This document shows, in pieces, positions 30,319-37,250 of a stretch of 37,250 nt of DNA. Under the pieces are notes generated by a model. The model was given only the letters and a program-made list of their open reading frames with translations. It was not told the DNA's origin and made no database searches. The position numbers and the translations under genes are program-made. The DNA lies in assembly GCF_022763345.1 (NCBI RefSeq), contig NZ_JALEGS010000063.1, forward strand, positions 1 through 37,250, in the 5' to 3' direction. This DNA is from Phaeodactylibacter sp. GTDB taxonomy: Bacteria; Bacteroidota; Bacteroidia; Chitinophagales; Saprospiraceae. The stretch's first letter is position 1, and the number at the start of each line of letters is the position of its first letter.

Positions 30319-31689
30319 TTAGTTCAGTGCGGCTCCCTGCACCATGCCATTTGAAATGCTTTTAGAGCGCTTGCTAGGTTTTGCCGGGCGGATAATCGGA
30401 TATTCCTCTTCAAAGAAGAACCGGTCCTTACCAAAAGCAGGGTAGAGATCATCCAGCCAGATAGCTTTTGGGTCGTACCTGGCAAAGAAAGGCCGCGCCA
30501 CCCAGTCTGGGTTGCGCCCCTGCAAAAACTGTAGGGTAAAGACTTTTTCACCTGCCACCTCGCTAACGCCTACGATGTGTACCTTGCCCGGCCCGGCTGA
30601 CATCGACGGCCCGCGCACAGTCCGTGCAATACCACTGACCCGCTGATATGCTCCCCGGAAAATGCGCCAGGCGCGTTCCAGTGACACCGCGAAGTAATCC
30701 TGTGCCCCGGTATCCCGGGCAACAAAGAAGTAATACGGCACGCAGCCCAGTTCCACTTGTTCCTGCCACATTTCAGCCCAGGCATCCGAGTTGTCATTGA
30801 TTTTGCGCATCACGGGCGACTGCGTGCGGATCACAGCGCCGGTATTGAGAATGCGGTCAATCGCAGTCTTAACTTCATCGGTGCGCAGTTCCGCAGGCGC
30901 ATTAAAGTGGCCCATGAAGGCAATATGGAGACCTGCTTTTTTGGCTTTCTCAAAAACGCGGAGCAACTCATCCGCATCATTGTCTTGCGTAAAGCGCTGT
31001 GGCCAGTAGCCTAGCGCCTTGGTGCCAAAGCGGATGGTACGGAGGTTGGGCAGCTTCGCCTCAATCAGCGCATCAATGTAAACGCTAATGATTTTGGTCT
31101 TCATGATGAGCGGGTCGCCGCCAGTGAACAGAATATCCGTCACGCGCGGATGGGCACGCAGGTACTTAATGACCAGTTCGGTGTCCCGCATGGCAAACTT
31201 CAAATCGTTCATGCCTACAAACTGCGGCCAGCGGAAGCAAAAGGTGCAGTAGGCATGGCAAGTCTGCCCCTGACTGGGGAAGAAAAGCATGGTTTCCCGG
31301 TATTTATGCTGTACGCCGGTGAGCTCAGCCCCGTCGATCTGCGGCATGTTTTGAGAGCGTTGCCCTGCCGGGTGCGGGTTAAGCTCCATTCTTATTTTGT
31401 TAGCGATCAGCTTGAGTTCAGGTTTGCGCGCACCGGCACGGATGGCGCTCGCCATTTCTTCGTAGTGCTGAGGCTGTAGCATGTCCCTTTGCGGGAACGT
31501 CAGGATGTAGATGGGGTCCTCCTGATAGTTGTTCCAGTCAATCAGTTGCTCAACAACGTAATTATTGGCTTTAAAAGGCAGGACATTGCCCACGACCTCG
31601 ATATCGAATAGCTCCTCTGCGGAAAGATGTTGTTGCAGCTGAGGGATTTCCCGGAAGTTCCGTAAAGTATAAGCGATGTATTTTTCCAT
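30319..31689 (-). CDS. KamA-family radical SAM aminomutase-like protein
   Basis: A 456-residue relative of lysine 2,3-aminomutase, which moves an amino group using SAM, a 4Fe-4S cluster and PLP. The cluster motif is CHAYCTFC (Cys144, Cys148, Cys151), followed by FTGGDPLIM, which binds SAM. The probable PLP lysine is Lys369 in SAGPGKVHI. In true lysine 2,3-aminomutase two aspartates hold the substrate epsilon-amino group. The first seems kept (Asp326 in VARDTG), but the second aligns with a serine (Ser362). The substrate may therefore not be lysine; the glutamate-type relatives also change these residues. A hydrophobic, PLP-free or other role cannot be excluded. Start ATG 31689. Confidence 0.8.
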   Translation of the reverse strand: MEKYIAYTLRNFREIPQLQQHLSAEELFDIEVVGNVLPFKANNYVVEQLIDWNNYQEDPIYILTFPQRDMLQPQHYEEMASAIRAGARKPELKLIANKIRMELNPHPAGQRSQNMPQIDGAELTGVQHKYRETMLFFPSQGQTCHAYCTFCFRWPQFVGMNDLKFAMRDTELVIKYLRAHPRVTDILFTGGDPLIMKTKIISVYIDALIEAKLPNLRTIRFGTKALGYWPQRFTQDNDADELLRVFEKAKKAGLHIAFMGHFNAPAELRTDEVKTAIDRILNTGAVIRTQSPVMRKINDNSDAWAEMWQEQVELGCVPYYFFVARDTGAQDYFAVSLERAWRIFRGAYQRVSGIARTVRGPSMSAGPGKVHIVGVSEVAGEKVFTLQFLQGRNPDWVARPFFARYDPKAIWLDDLYPAFGKDRFFFEEEYPIIRPAKPSKRSKSISNGMVQGAALN

Positions 31690-32280
31690 GGCTCCTTAAT
31701 TTTTAGGTTGTACAAAGGGTTAAATCAGGATAGTGAGGAGCCGGTTACTCAGGAGGGATGTACATGAATTTTTGCCCGCCCCACGTACAGTGGCGGCTAA
31801 GCAGGGTAAAGAGTTTGGTTTTGGAATGCATCATATGCAATTCGTTTATGGCGTTCTGAAAAGGGTATACGCTTTGGCTTCATCTGCAATTCAGACAATA
31901 CGCAGCGAGTCGGGTGAGACCTGTTATGCAGGTTCACCGATGCTTTTTGCTTGCTTGGGGCAAGTGCCTGGGCACTATTCAGCAAATTATCCTATAGGCT
32001 GTTGCTGTAGCGAAAGGAGCGCCGGGGAATTGATGTTAAACGAAACCCGTTTGAGGCCCTAACATTCGGCTTCATGCAGGTGGCAGACTGGTTTTAAGGC
32101 GCTGGAAAAGCACAAACGGTCACCGGCTGCAAAGACGTGCAGCATTGAGATTCGCATGAATGGTGTTTGAAATGCTAAGGACAGGGCATAATCCCTCTAT
32201 GCTCCATTAGTGGTTCACAAGATAAGAAAAATACTGGACATTTTTGGACTGAATCCGGTTGTTGAGCGCGGAAAGATGTT

Positions 32281-32309
32281 GCACCGTGCAGGGCTGTAGT
32301 GCACGGTGC
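32281..32309. repeat. Perfect 10-bp hairpin
   Basis: GCACCGTGCA (32281-32290) and TGCACGGTGC (32300-32309) with a 9-nt loop. No T-run follows on either strand, so a protein-binding site or RNA structure is more likely than a terminator. Confidence 0.7.
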
Positions 32310-32325
32310 GTAAAAGAATTCTGGA

Positions 32326-32377
32326 AGCGCTCTAAATACGGCACTTTGGGCAATGCAAAGAGCGCTGTCCGTTTTTT
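32326..32377 (+). terminator. Terminator-like hairpin on the plus strand
   Basis: AGCGCTCT (32326-32333) pairs with AGAGCGCT (32359-32366) and GTCCGTTTTTT follows. The only neighbouring genes are on the minus strand, so it would end an unannotated plus-strand RNA. The minus-strand tail (TCCAGAATTCTTTT) is weaker but could serve the DksA-like gene. Confidence 0.5.
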
Positions 32378-32404
32378 GAAGTATTTGGGGACGGGAGAAT
32401 GAGG

Positions 32405-33085
32405 CTAGTCTTCGTCTTCGTCGTCCTCTTGCAGGCGCAGGTCCTGCTCATCAACATCCATATCGTCGTCGTCCTGCATGCCTTCCAGGCTTATCATATC
32501 GCTGTCAAGATCATCTACATCTATATCATCATCATACACACCCTCGACTTCGAAGTCGTCGTCATCGTCGAGATCGACGGGCTTAGCTGGTTTGGCGGCT
32601 GTTGATTTCCGGATCACGCGGGTAATGACCTTGTTTTTTGGAGGTTTAGGTGTCTTGCGCTTTGGCTCTTCGTCTTCATCGTCATCAGGGGTGCTTACCG
32701 GGCGGGTAGACACAGGAGGCTGCGTTTTGGCTGCCAGGCTCTTGGTAGTGGTGGGTACCGCCCGCAACCGCTTTTTATCGATAAGCTCCCCGGTTACGGT
32801 GCAAATGCCATAGACCTTGTTGCGGATTCGGATCAGTGCATTTTGCAAATCCTGAATGTACCGGCGCTGCCGGATGGCCATGTTATTAAGCATTTCGACA
32901 TCGCTGCCGGTGCTGCTGTCGTCCATCCAGTCCACACCGTGGTCATCGCCGGAGTTTTCGGCAATTTCCAGTATTTGCTCCTGCAGGGAGCTGAGCTGCA
33001 CTTGTGCTTTTTCGAGCTTAGACTCGATAAGTTCCTTGAATTCTTCAAGCTCAGCATCGGAGTATCTTACAACTGTATTAGCCAT
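32405..33085 (-). CDS. DksA/TraR-like protein with acidic C-terminal tail
   Basis: 226 residues. Residues 10-95 form a coiled-coil hairpin like that of DksA, with an acidic turn region (GDDHGVDWMDD, 46-56). Next comes the DksA-type motif YGICTVTGELIDKKRLRAVP (92-111), which normally holds a zinc site. Only Cys95 remains of the four zinc cysteines; cysteine-poor versions are common in Bacteroidota. A basic Lys/Pro-rich linker (about 140-170) and a long Asp/Glu-rich tail (171-226) follow and are not part of classic DksA. A role in RNA polymerase control through the secondary channel is plausible; the tail could mimic nucleic acid or bind a basic partner. Confidence 0.85.
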   Translation of the reverse strand: MANTVVRYSDAELEEFKELIESKLEKAQVQLSSLQEQILEIAENSGDDHGVDWMDDSSTGSDVEMLNNMAIRQRRYIQDLQNALIRIRNKVYGICTVTGELIDKKRLRAVPTTTKSLAAKTQPPVSTRPVSTPDDDEDEEPKRKTPKPPKNKVITRVIRKSTAAKPAKPVDLDDDDDFEVEGVYDDDIDVDDLDSDMISLEGMQDDDDMDVDEQDLRLQEDDEDED

Positions 33086-33225
33086 CGTTCGAAGGTTTGC
33101 TGATTAGGGATAACAGTTTTGCCTTTATTTTGCGGGTGCAATCTGATGTATTCTTTTGAAATAGTCAAGCATTATTATCGAATTATAGCCCCGTACAATT
33201 CTAAATGTAGGCTTAACATACAAAG

Positions 33226-33257
33226 TTTGCGGCACTTTTCCCAGTATCGTAATTTTG
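33226..33257 (+). promoter_or_regulatory. Promoter of the class II aldolase gene
   Basis: TTTG (33226-33229), a 20-base spacer and TAATTTTG (33250-33257): a full match to the Bacteroidota consensus. Transcription should start near 33262, about seven bases before the ATG at 33269. This favours that start over the upstream in-frame ATG at 33119. Confidence 0.75.
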
Positions 33258-33268
33258 TCAAAAATAAT

Positions 33269-33862
33269 ATGACAGACGAAGGCTACATCAAATTTTCGGC
33301 AGACTGGCAACATGCACCGCCTTTTCCCGAGGCAGAAATCGAAATACTCAATGCCTTTCGGCAAGAGCTTTACGAAATGGGGCTTATTGGCGCTTATGAG
33401 AATGGCATTGGCTATGGGAATATCAGTTGCAGAGCAGAAAATGGGGGGGTGTTCTACATTTCAGGTTCTAAAACGGGCAATTTCGCCAGGTTGGATACCC
33501 GCCACTATGCGTTGGTTACCTACGTGGGGGCTTCTGAAAATCGCCTGAGCTGTACAGGTCCAATTATTGCCTCCTCTGAGTCCATGAGCCACGCCGTCAT
33601 CTATGAGGAGTGTCCCGATGTGAATGGGGTAATTCATGTTCACGACCTCCACCTCTGGCAAAGCCTGATGCATAAGGTGCCTACCACTGACGCCTCTGCA
33701 CCCTACGGCTCTCCGGAAATGGTGGAAAGTATCCGTCAGTTACTGGTGGATACCGACCTGAAAGCGTGTAAAATCTTCGTGATGGAAGGGCACGAGGAAG
33801 GTATTTTTACTTTTGGTGCGGACCTTGCAGAGGCGATGGCCGTTTTGAGGTCCTACTTATAA
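33269..33862 (+). CDS. Class II aldolase/adducin family protein
   Basis: 197 residues from ATG 33269, beginning MTDEGYIKFSADW. The fold of zinc-dependent sugar-phosphate aldolases is suggested by YGNISCRAENGG with YISGSKTG (phosphate-binding region), the metal motif VIHVHDLHLWQ, and EGHEEGIFTFG near the C terminus with the third histidine. Family members act on fuculose-, ribulose- or methylthioribulose-phosphates; the substrate here is unknown, and the ESMSHAVIYEE segment has a divergent spacing. The in-frame upstream extension (from 33119) is rejected because the promoter lies inside it. Confidence 0.85.
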   Translation: MTDEGYIKFSADWQHAPPFPEAEIEILNAFRQELYEMGLIGAYENGIGYGNISCRAENGGVFYISGSKTGNFARLDTRHYALVTYVGASENRLSCTGPIIASSESMSHAVIYEECPDVNGVIHVHDLHLWQSLMHKVPTTDASAPYGSPEMVESIRQLLVDTDLKACKIFVMEGHEEGIFTFGADLAEAMAVLRSYL

Positions 33863-33924
33863 AAAATGCCCCCGCGACGACGGAGGCACTTGACATACAA
33901 TTAGAATCCCATGATAAAAAGTTA

Positions 33925-33951
33925 CACCACTTTTGTGGTGGAATTGCTTTC
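33925..33951 (+). terminator. Probable terminator of the aldolase gene
   Basis: CACCAC (33925-33930) pairs with GTGGTG (33935-33940) around a TTTT loop, followed by GAATTGCTTTCTT. The stem is short and the T-tract broken, so confidence is moderate. A weaker GC-rich hairpin lies at 33868-33889. Confidence 0.4.
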
Positions 33952-34155
33952 TTAATAAGTGCTGAATAAACGTCTGCCCCCTCGGTATAATTGCATAAAG
34001 CAATAGGAATCTGACAGGAAAATACGTTTTCAGGACAAACGCAGGGTATGTCACTTAAGAACGCTATCTTTAGCGTATATTGTTACTTCTTTTGCATCTC
34101 CCGTCACAATGAAGCACACTCAATTTTTTATCTAAATCCATAAAACAATTGCATT

Positions 34156-34539
34156 ATGTCTGTAAAGGCGAAATACCAACCCGTACTCGACCTCGGCGAA
34201 GAGCTTAATATTCAGGACGGCTACGTTGAGGAGCTGGATGGCGTACTCAAGGTAGGCGGTACCGCAAGCACACAGTACCACAAGAATCTGCTTTGGGATA
34301 AAATCAAGGAAATCGGCGGCGAAAATCCTTCTGATATTCAGGCGGACATCAAAATTGCCACTGAAGACTACTTCCACAAGCATACTGTGAAAAGTGGGGA
34401 TAGCCTTTCTAAAATCGCGAAGCACTACTACGGCGATGCGTCCAAGTATATGGTGATCTTCAATGCGAATACGGATCAGCTGAAAGACCCTAACCTCATC
34501 CACCCGGATCAGGAGCTGACCATTCCTTTCCCAGCTTAA
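34156..34539 (+). CDS. Kbp/YgaU-like BON-LysM protein
   Basis: 127 residues without a signal peptide. The N-terminal half (about 15-70) resembles a BON domain, and the C-terminal part (about 76-126) is a LysM domain with HTVKSGDSLSKIAKHYYGDA, then FNANTDQLKDPNLIHPDQEL. Layout and wording closely match E. coli Kbp (YgaU), a cytoplasmic potassium-binding protein, so a K+-sensing role is the best guess. Peptidoglycan binding is unlikely without export. It converges on recO and shares a terminator with it. Confidence 0.88.
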   Translation: MSVKAKYQPVLDLGEELNIQDGYVEELDGVLKVGGTASTQYHKNLLWDKIKEIGGENPSDIQADIKIATEDYFHKHTVKSGDSLSKIAKHYYGDASKYMVIFNANTDQLKDPNLIHPDQELTIPFPA

Positions 34540-34558
34540 ACTGTGGTAAAAAATTGCA

Positions 34559-34605
34559 AACAGAGCAGGCTGCGTACACTTTGAAGTGCGTAGCCTGTTG
34601 CTGTT
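34559..34605. terminator. Shared terminator between the LysM gene and recO
   Basis: AACAG (34559-34563) with CTGTT (34601-34605) and CAGGCT (34566-34571) with AGCCTG (34592-34597), plus CACT/AGTG near the loop. The minus strand ends in CAATTTTTTACC. It reaches the recO stop codon. Confidence 0.65.
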
Positions 34606-35330
34606 TAGGAAAGAACCGTCTTCAGGATATTATGGGCATTGATCTCCGGAAAGTTGTCAATATGGTAGCGATAGAAGGCCAGCAGTTTTTCGAGTAAATC
34701 CTGACGCATCTGCCGGCCGATCCTGACTTCGTGGCATTGGGCATAGTCACACCGCAGCAATTGATAAAGCACCTGGCTGGTGACAGTGTCGAGGTATTGG
34801 TGACTGGCCGCTTTACTGCTTGCGAACAGGCCTTCCTGCAGGTCAAAGTATGGTGTTTCATCTGACCAGGCTCCTCCAGGGACAAAGCCCAGGTGAAAGC
34901 TCAGTTCCAGCAGAAAATGAAGGTGCAGGTTGGAGATGGGCAAAGCGGTCTGATCCAAAAACTGAAAGGTGCGGAACAGGAACTCAAACAACCGGGGGTT
35001 CTCCTCGGGCTCCCGGATCGACTTACGGGCAACCTCTGCGATGAACAGCCCCACGGCACTTTTGTGGACCTCAAAGGGAAGGGACTGATACACCACTGCG
35101 CTTTTGATCTCCCGAATCCGGTTGAGCCCTTTTTCACTTTTCTCGTAAACTACCATATCAACTAGCGACATGACCTGTAGCAGCCCTGGGCTGATCCGGG
35201 CATTTTTTCGCCTTACGCCTGGCACCAAATAACTACGCATGCCCCGCTCTTCGGTGAAGATATCCACGATGACGCTCGACTCGCTGTACTTTATTGATCT
35301 GAATACAATACCCCGTGTCTTGATCAGCAC
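34605..35330 (-). CDS. recO: DNA repair protein RecO
   Basis: RecO helps load RecA on SSB-coated gaps, with RecR. The 241 residues fit the family: an N-terminal OB fold (MLIKTRGIVFRSIKYSESSVI, 1-21; then TEERGMRSYLVPGVRR) and a helical C-terminal domain (about 80-240) with LPISNLHLHFLLELSFHLGF. The four cysteines of the zinc-binding variant are absent, as in many Bacteroidota. The start is GTG at 35330. No other recombination gene is adjacent. Confidence 0.92.
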   Translation of the reverse strand: MLIKTRGIVFRSIKYSESSVIVDIFTEERGMRSYLVPGVRRKNARISPGLLQVMSLVDMVVYEKSEKGLNRIREIKSAVVYQSLPFEVHKSAVGLFIAEVARKSIREPEENPRLFEFLFRTFQFLDQTALPISNLHLHFLLELSFHLGFVPGGAWSDETPYFDLQEGLFASSKAASHQYLDTVTSQVLYQLLRCDYAQCHEVRIGRQMRQDLLEKLLAFYRYHIDNFPEINAHNILKTVLS

Positions 35331-35485
35331 GCTTTCAGGTTTTTAGGCAAGGTACGCCAATTCATCGAAAAACCATCCGGGCTCATCCATATAACTGGAC
35401 AGGTGCAACCTTACGGGCTTACCTTCGTCTATATAGAAAAGCAACAGCCTCACCCGTTGTTGTGATCCACCCGACTTAAAAGAAA

Positions 35486-36250
35486 ATGATGAAAACCCTA
35501 TTCCTGACAACCTTGTACTTGGGGTTTGGCTTCGTGGTATTGGCATCTGCTGACCCTTCGCCCCCTAAACCGGAATCCTGTCTTGTAGCTCCTGTTCTTG
35601 CAAAGCACCTGCCTGATGGTGTTTGGCTAGGTACAAGCGCGGACGGGCAAGAGCTTTCCGTCGTCTTTTATGAAAATGGGGTTGCACAATGGAACAAAGG
35701 CACTAACCGGGCTCCTGAAGTCGCCTTGTATGGCTGGGAGGTTATCCCGGGTGTTGGCGGCTGTGCGTTTTTGCAAATGAGGCATCAGGTATCTGGTACA
35801 GAACGTAGCTATGCCGTAAATGTGGAATGCAATCAAATACAGTTGATCGCTGCAGATTTTTCTTCCCAGTCCCTGAAACAAGTCAAAGTGCAGAATGGAG
35901 CAAAACAGAAGCAATTGCTTAGCGGTGCATGGGGGAATTCAACTTATCCGTTCGAAGTAGCCCGACAGAACGCCACGGACATGAAGCAGGCTTATCTGCA
36001 ATATAACTTTTTTGAGGACGGTACTTTTGTACGCAATCTGGGAAACCAGAAGCGGCAGGTGAAGGAAGCGGGCACTTACCTGGTGAGCGATGACGGGCAT
36101 TATGTACTGTTGCAATTTGACGAAGGCTGCGTTACCGTGGTGGCACTCAAGTACCTGCAACTTGACGAACTGGTACTGCAACATGTACTCCGCTGCGAAG
36201 ACCCGGCTTTTGCTACGGGCAGAAAAGATTTCTACTTCAATAAGCTATAA
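35486..36250 (+). CDS. Secreted protein with two lipocalin-like repeats
   Basis: 254 residues (ATG 35486, or 35489 in the ATGATG start). A signal peptide covers about residues 1-22, with cleavage likely near LASA/DPS. The mature part seems to repeat a unit of about 100 residues. One opens with DGVWLGTSADGQELSVVFYE and the other with LSGAWGNSTYPFEV, each followed by a 'FFxDGTxxR'-like strand and a GTYLVSDDG-type turn. Such units resemble the small lipocalin-like domains of Bacteroidota surface proteins. Four cysteines (Cys32, Cys94 region and two near the C terminus) may form disulfides. No function can be named. A strong terminator follows. Confidence 0.7.
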   Translation: MMKTLFLTTLYLGFGFVVLASADPSPPKPESCLVAPVLAKHLPDGVWLGTSADGQELSVVFYENGVAQWNKGTNRAPEVALYGWEVIPGVGGCAFLQMRHQVSGTERSYAVNVECNQIQLIAADFSSQSLKQVKVQNGAKQKQLLSGAWGNSTYPFEVARQNATDMKQAYLQYNFFEDGTFVRNLGNQKRQVKEAGTYLVSDDGHYVLLQFDEGCVTVVALKYLQLDELVLQHVLRCEDPAFATGRKDFYFNKL

Positions 36251-36301
36251 GGGCTTTTGCCCCGCTACTTAAGATACATTTCCTGTTTTAGAATTTCGGC
36301 T

Positions 36302-36340
36302 TGGTCACGGAGGGTTTTCCCTGCCGTGGCCATCTTTTTT
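36302..36340 (+). terminator. Terminator of the secreted-protein gene
   Basis: TGGTCACGG (36302-36310) pairs with CCGTGGCCA (36324-36332, one G-T pair) and AGGG with CCCT around a TTTT loop, with one bulged G. TCTTTTTT follows. Confidence 0.85.
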
Positions 36341-36350
36341 GACCTGCCTT

Positions 36351-37250
36351 CTACAACGTTCTGGAGTACACTTTTACCAAACCGTCTGGCCCCTTTTCAT
36401 ATATCCGGTTCCCCTGATACCGGACCTGTACATCTGAATTGATATCCCCCCTCAATAACTGTTCCTGTAGGGTTTCCGGATTGTAGGCTCGGACATGGAG
36501 GCCACTGTACAGGAGTAATTTCCCATCTTGTAGCTGCAGGGACTGGACATCCGGGAAGGGGAGGAGCTGGTGGAACTGCCCGAAATTATCGAAGACATAA
36601 ATACCCTGCCCCGGGCAGTTGAGGTACAAGATATTGTTGTTGGCAAGCAGTTGTGTGGCCATAGGCGGTGCGTCGAGCAGGGCGCTCAGGTTGTCACTTT
36701 GGACCAATACTCCGCCATTTTGGCCCACCTTTTTCAAACGGAACGCTGCCTGATCATAAACCCAAATATTGTTGTCCGTAGCCAGCCCGATCGCCGTCGC
36801 ATTAAAAATACCCGCTGTGAAGAGCTCTAGTACTGCGGTTTCATTCATCGTACGGTCTAAGGTAGCCACCACCTGCAGCTCCGGATAGAACAAAAGCAGA
36901 TTGAAAGGATCCGTAGGGTCAATATATTGTAAAGTGCCCCGGGTGTTATTATTAAAATGGAATTGCTCCCGCCCGTCCGGCCCGTATTTGTGCACTCGGT
37001 TATTTTCATCAACCACATAAACATTCTGCAACTTATCAGTAGTGAAGTCTCTACAAAGCGTTGGCAGAGTATGCAAGTGCCTTTGAATACGCCCCGTATC
37101 AAGCCTCCCCCACTGCCCACTCCCCACGCCCAAACTCCCCACTGCAAAACTGCCGACTCCAAAACTGCCGACTGCAAAACTGCCGACTGCAAAACTGCCC
37201 ACTGCAAAACTGCCCACTGAAGAACTGCCGACTGCAAAACTGCCCACTGC
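36351..37250 (-). CDS. Beta-propeller-like protein, 5' end overrun by repeats (partial)
   Basis: The frame is open from the stop at 36351 to the window edge; its true start is not visible. From about 37052 down to the stop the product reads as a repeat-rich beta-propeller, with TTDKLQNVYVVDENNRVHKY, then NNIWVYDQAAFRLKKV, GQGIYVFDNFGQFHQLLP and a C-terminal GLVKVYSRTL. Homologous Bacteroidota proteins normally begin with a signal peptide just before the first blade. Here that place is taken by a minisatellite translated as GSFAV repeats. Either the signal peptide lies further upstream or it has been lost, making this a possible pseudogene. The first supported propeller residues follow a short odd segment (RHLHTLPTLCRD). 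Confidence 0.6.
   Translation of the reverse strand, partial: AVGSFAVGSSSVGSFAVGSFAVGSFAVGSFGVGSFAVGSLGVGSGQWGRLDTGRIQRHLHTLPTLCRDFTTDKLQNVYVVDENNRVHKYGPDGREQFHFNNNTRGTLQYIDPTDPFNLLLFYPELQVVATLDRTMNETAVLELFTAGIFNATAIGLATDNNIWVYDQAAFRLKKVGQNGGVLVQSDNLSALLDAPPMATQLLANNNILYLNCPGQGIYVFDNFGQFHQLLPFPDVQSLQLQDGKLLLYSGLHVRAYNPETLQEQLLRGDINSDVQVRYQGNRIYEKGPDGLVKVYSRTL
37141..37250. repeat. 15-bp minisatellite
   Basis: Seven nearly identical 15-base units ACTGCAAAACTGCC(G/C) from 37141 to 37245, with a partial eighth at the edge. Degenerate copies reach back to about 37110. Each unit holds two ACTGC half-sites separated by AAA. The period is a multiple of three, so on the minus strand it stays open as a GSFAV pentapeptide repeat. 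The array continues beyond the window. Confidence 0.9.

Larger units (their letters stand above)
31690..32404. other. Long non-coding region with two hairpins
   Basis: 715 bases without a convincing gene; the open frames in it have no recognisable features. It contains a perfect 10-bp stem (32281-32309) and a plus-strand terminator-like hairpin with a T-run (32326-32377), although no annotated plus-strand gene precedes them. No tmRNA, RNase P, SRP or tRNA signature was found by eye. Confidence 0.6.

Noticed and set aside
31733..32062. 109-codon plus-strand frame in the long gap
   Set aside because: Composition is not protein-like and no domain or promoter supports it.
33119..33268. N-terminal extension of the class II aldolase from ATG 33119
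   Set aside because: The full promoter match lies inside it and the extension has no family-like sequence.
35343..35486. Short minus-strand frame just upstream of recO ending in FYIDEGKPVRLHLSSYMDEP
   Set aside because: The translation looks somewhat protein-like, but there is no proper start clear of the divergent gene and no family match; it could be a remnant.
37141..37250. CRISPR array
   Set aside because: Units are 15 bases in direct tandem without unique spacers, so it is a minisatellite.

Overview
The window looks like a chromosomal segment of a member of the phylum Bacteroidota, probably from the Saprospiria/Lewinella side. The phylum call is firm. It rests on DUF4290 next to murA, a DUF4270 lipoprotein beside a short glycogen-synthase-like protein and panC/panD, a fused alpha-beta E1 dehydrogenase, a cysteine-poor DksA-like protein, and repeated matches to the Bacteroidota -7 promoter element TAnnTTTG. 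The family-level guess is weaker and leans on a mevalonate-kinase-like gene and a GCAGT-type minisatellite. I see no rRNA, tRNA, insertion sequence, CRISPR array or phage gene.

Layout. 1-4.6 kb: a DUF427 gene, then a minus-strand cell-wall block glmS > DUF4290 > murA, with two mutually exclusive hairpins just before murA. 4.9-9.0 kb: DUF4270 lipoprotein and a truncated GT5-type protein (minus), divergent from panC and panD (plus). 9.0-13.6 kb: fused 2-oxoacid dehydrogenase E1, then an inositol-monophosphatase-family gene translationally coupled to a mevalonate-kinase-like gene. 13.9-22.7 kb: a tight plus-strand operon of seven genes ending at a strong terminator. Its genes encode an ATP-grasp ligase, a large uncharacterised protein with a papain-like Cys-His-Asn pattern, a divergent alanine-racemase-like enzyme, and ArgB, ArgD, ArgC and ArgJ. 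22.8-28.4 kb: a minus-strand run of lipoprotein, TSUP permease, MarC, O-methyltransferase, a RelE/ParE-type toxin-antitoxin pair and uvrB. 28.5-37.25 kb: a small acidic protein, a class I aminotransferase, a KamA-family radical SAM aminomutase, a DksA-like protein, a class II aldolase, a Kbp-like BON/LysM protein, recO, a secreted two-repeat protein, and a beta-propeller-like gene whose 5' end is overrun by a 15-bp minisatellite.

The most interesting locus is the 13.9-22.7 kb operon. ArgB, ArgC, ArgD and ArgJ together make L-ornithine by the acetyl cycle, and none of the enzymes taking ornithine to arginine is present. The upstream ligase, papain-like protein and racemase-like enzyme suggest that ornithine, or an intermediate, feeds an amide- or peptide-type product, possibly with a D-configured residue. 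This is inference from gene content and motifs; the product is unknown.
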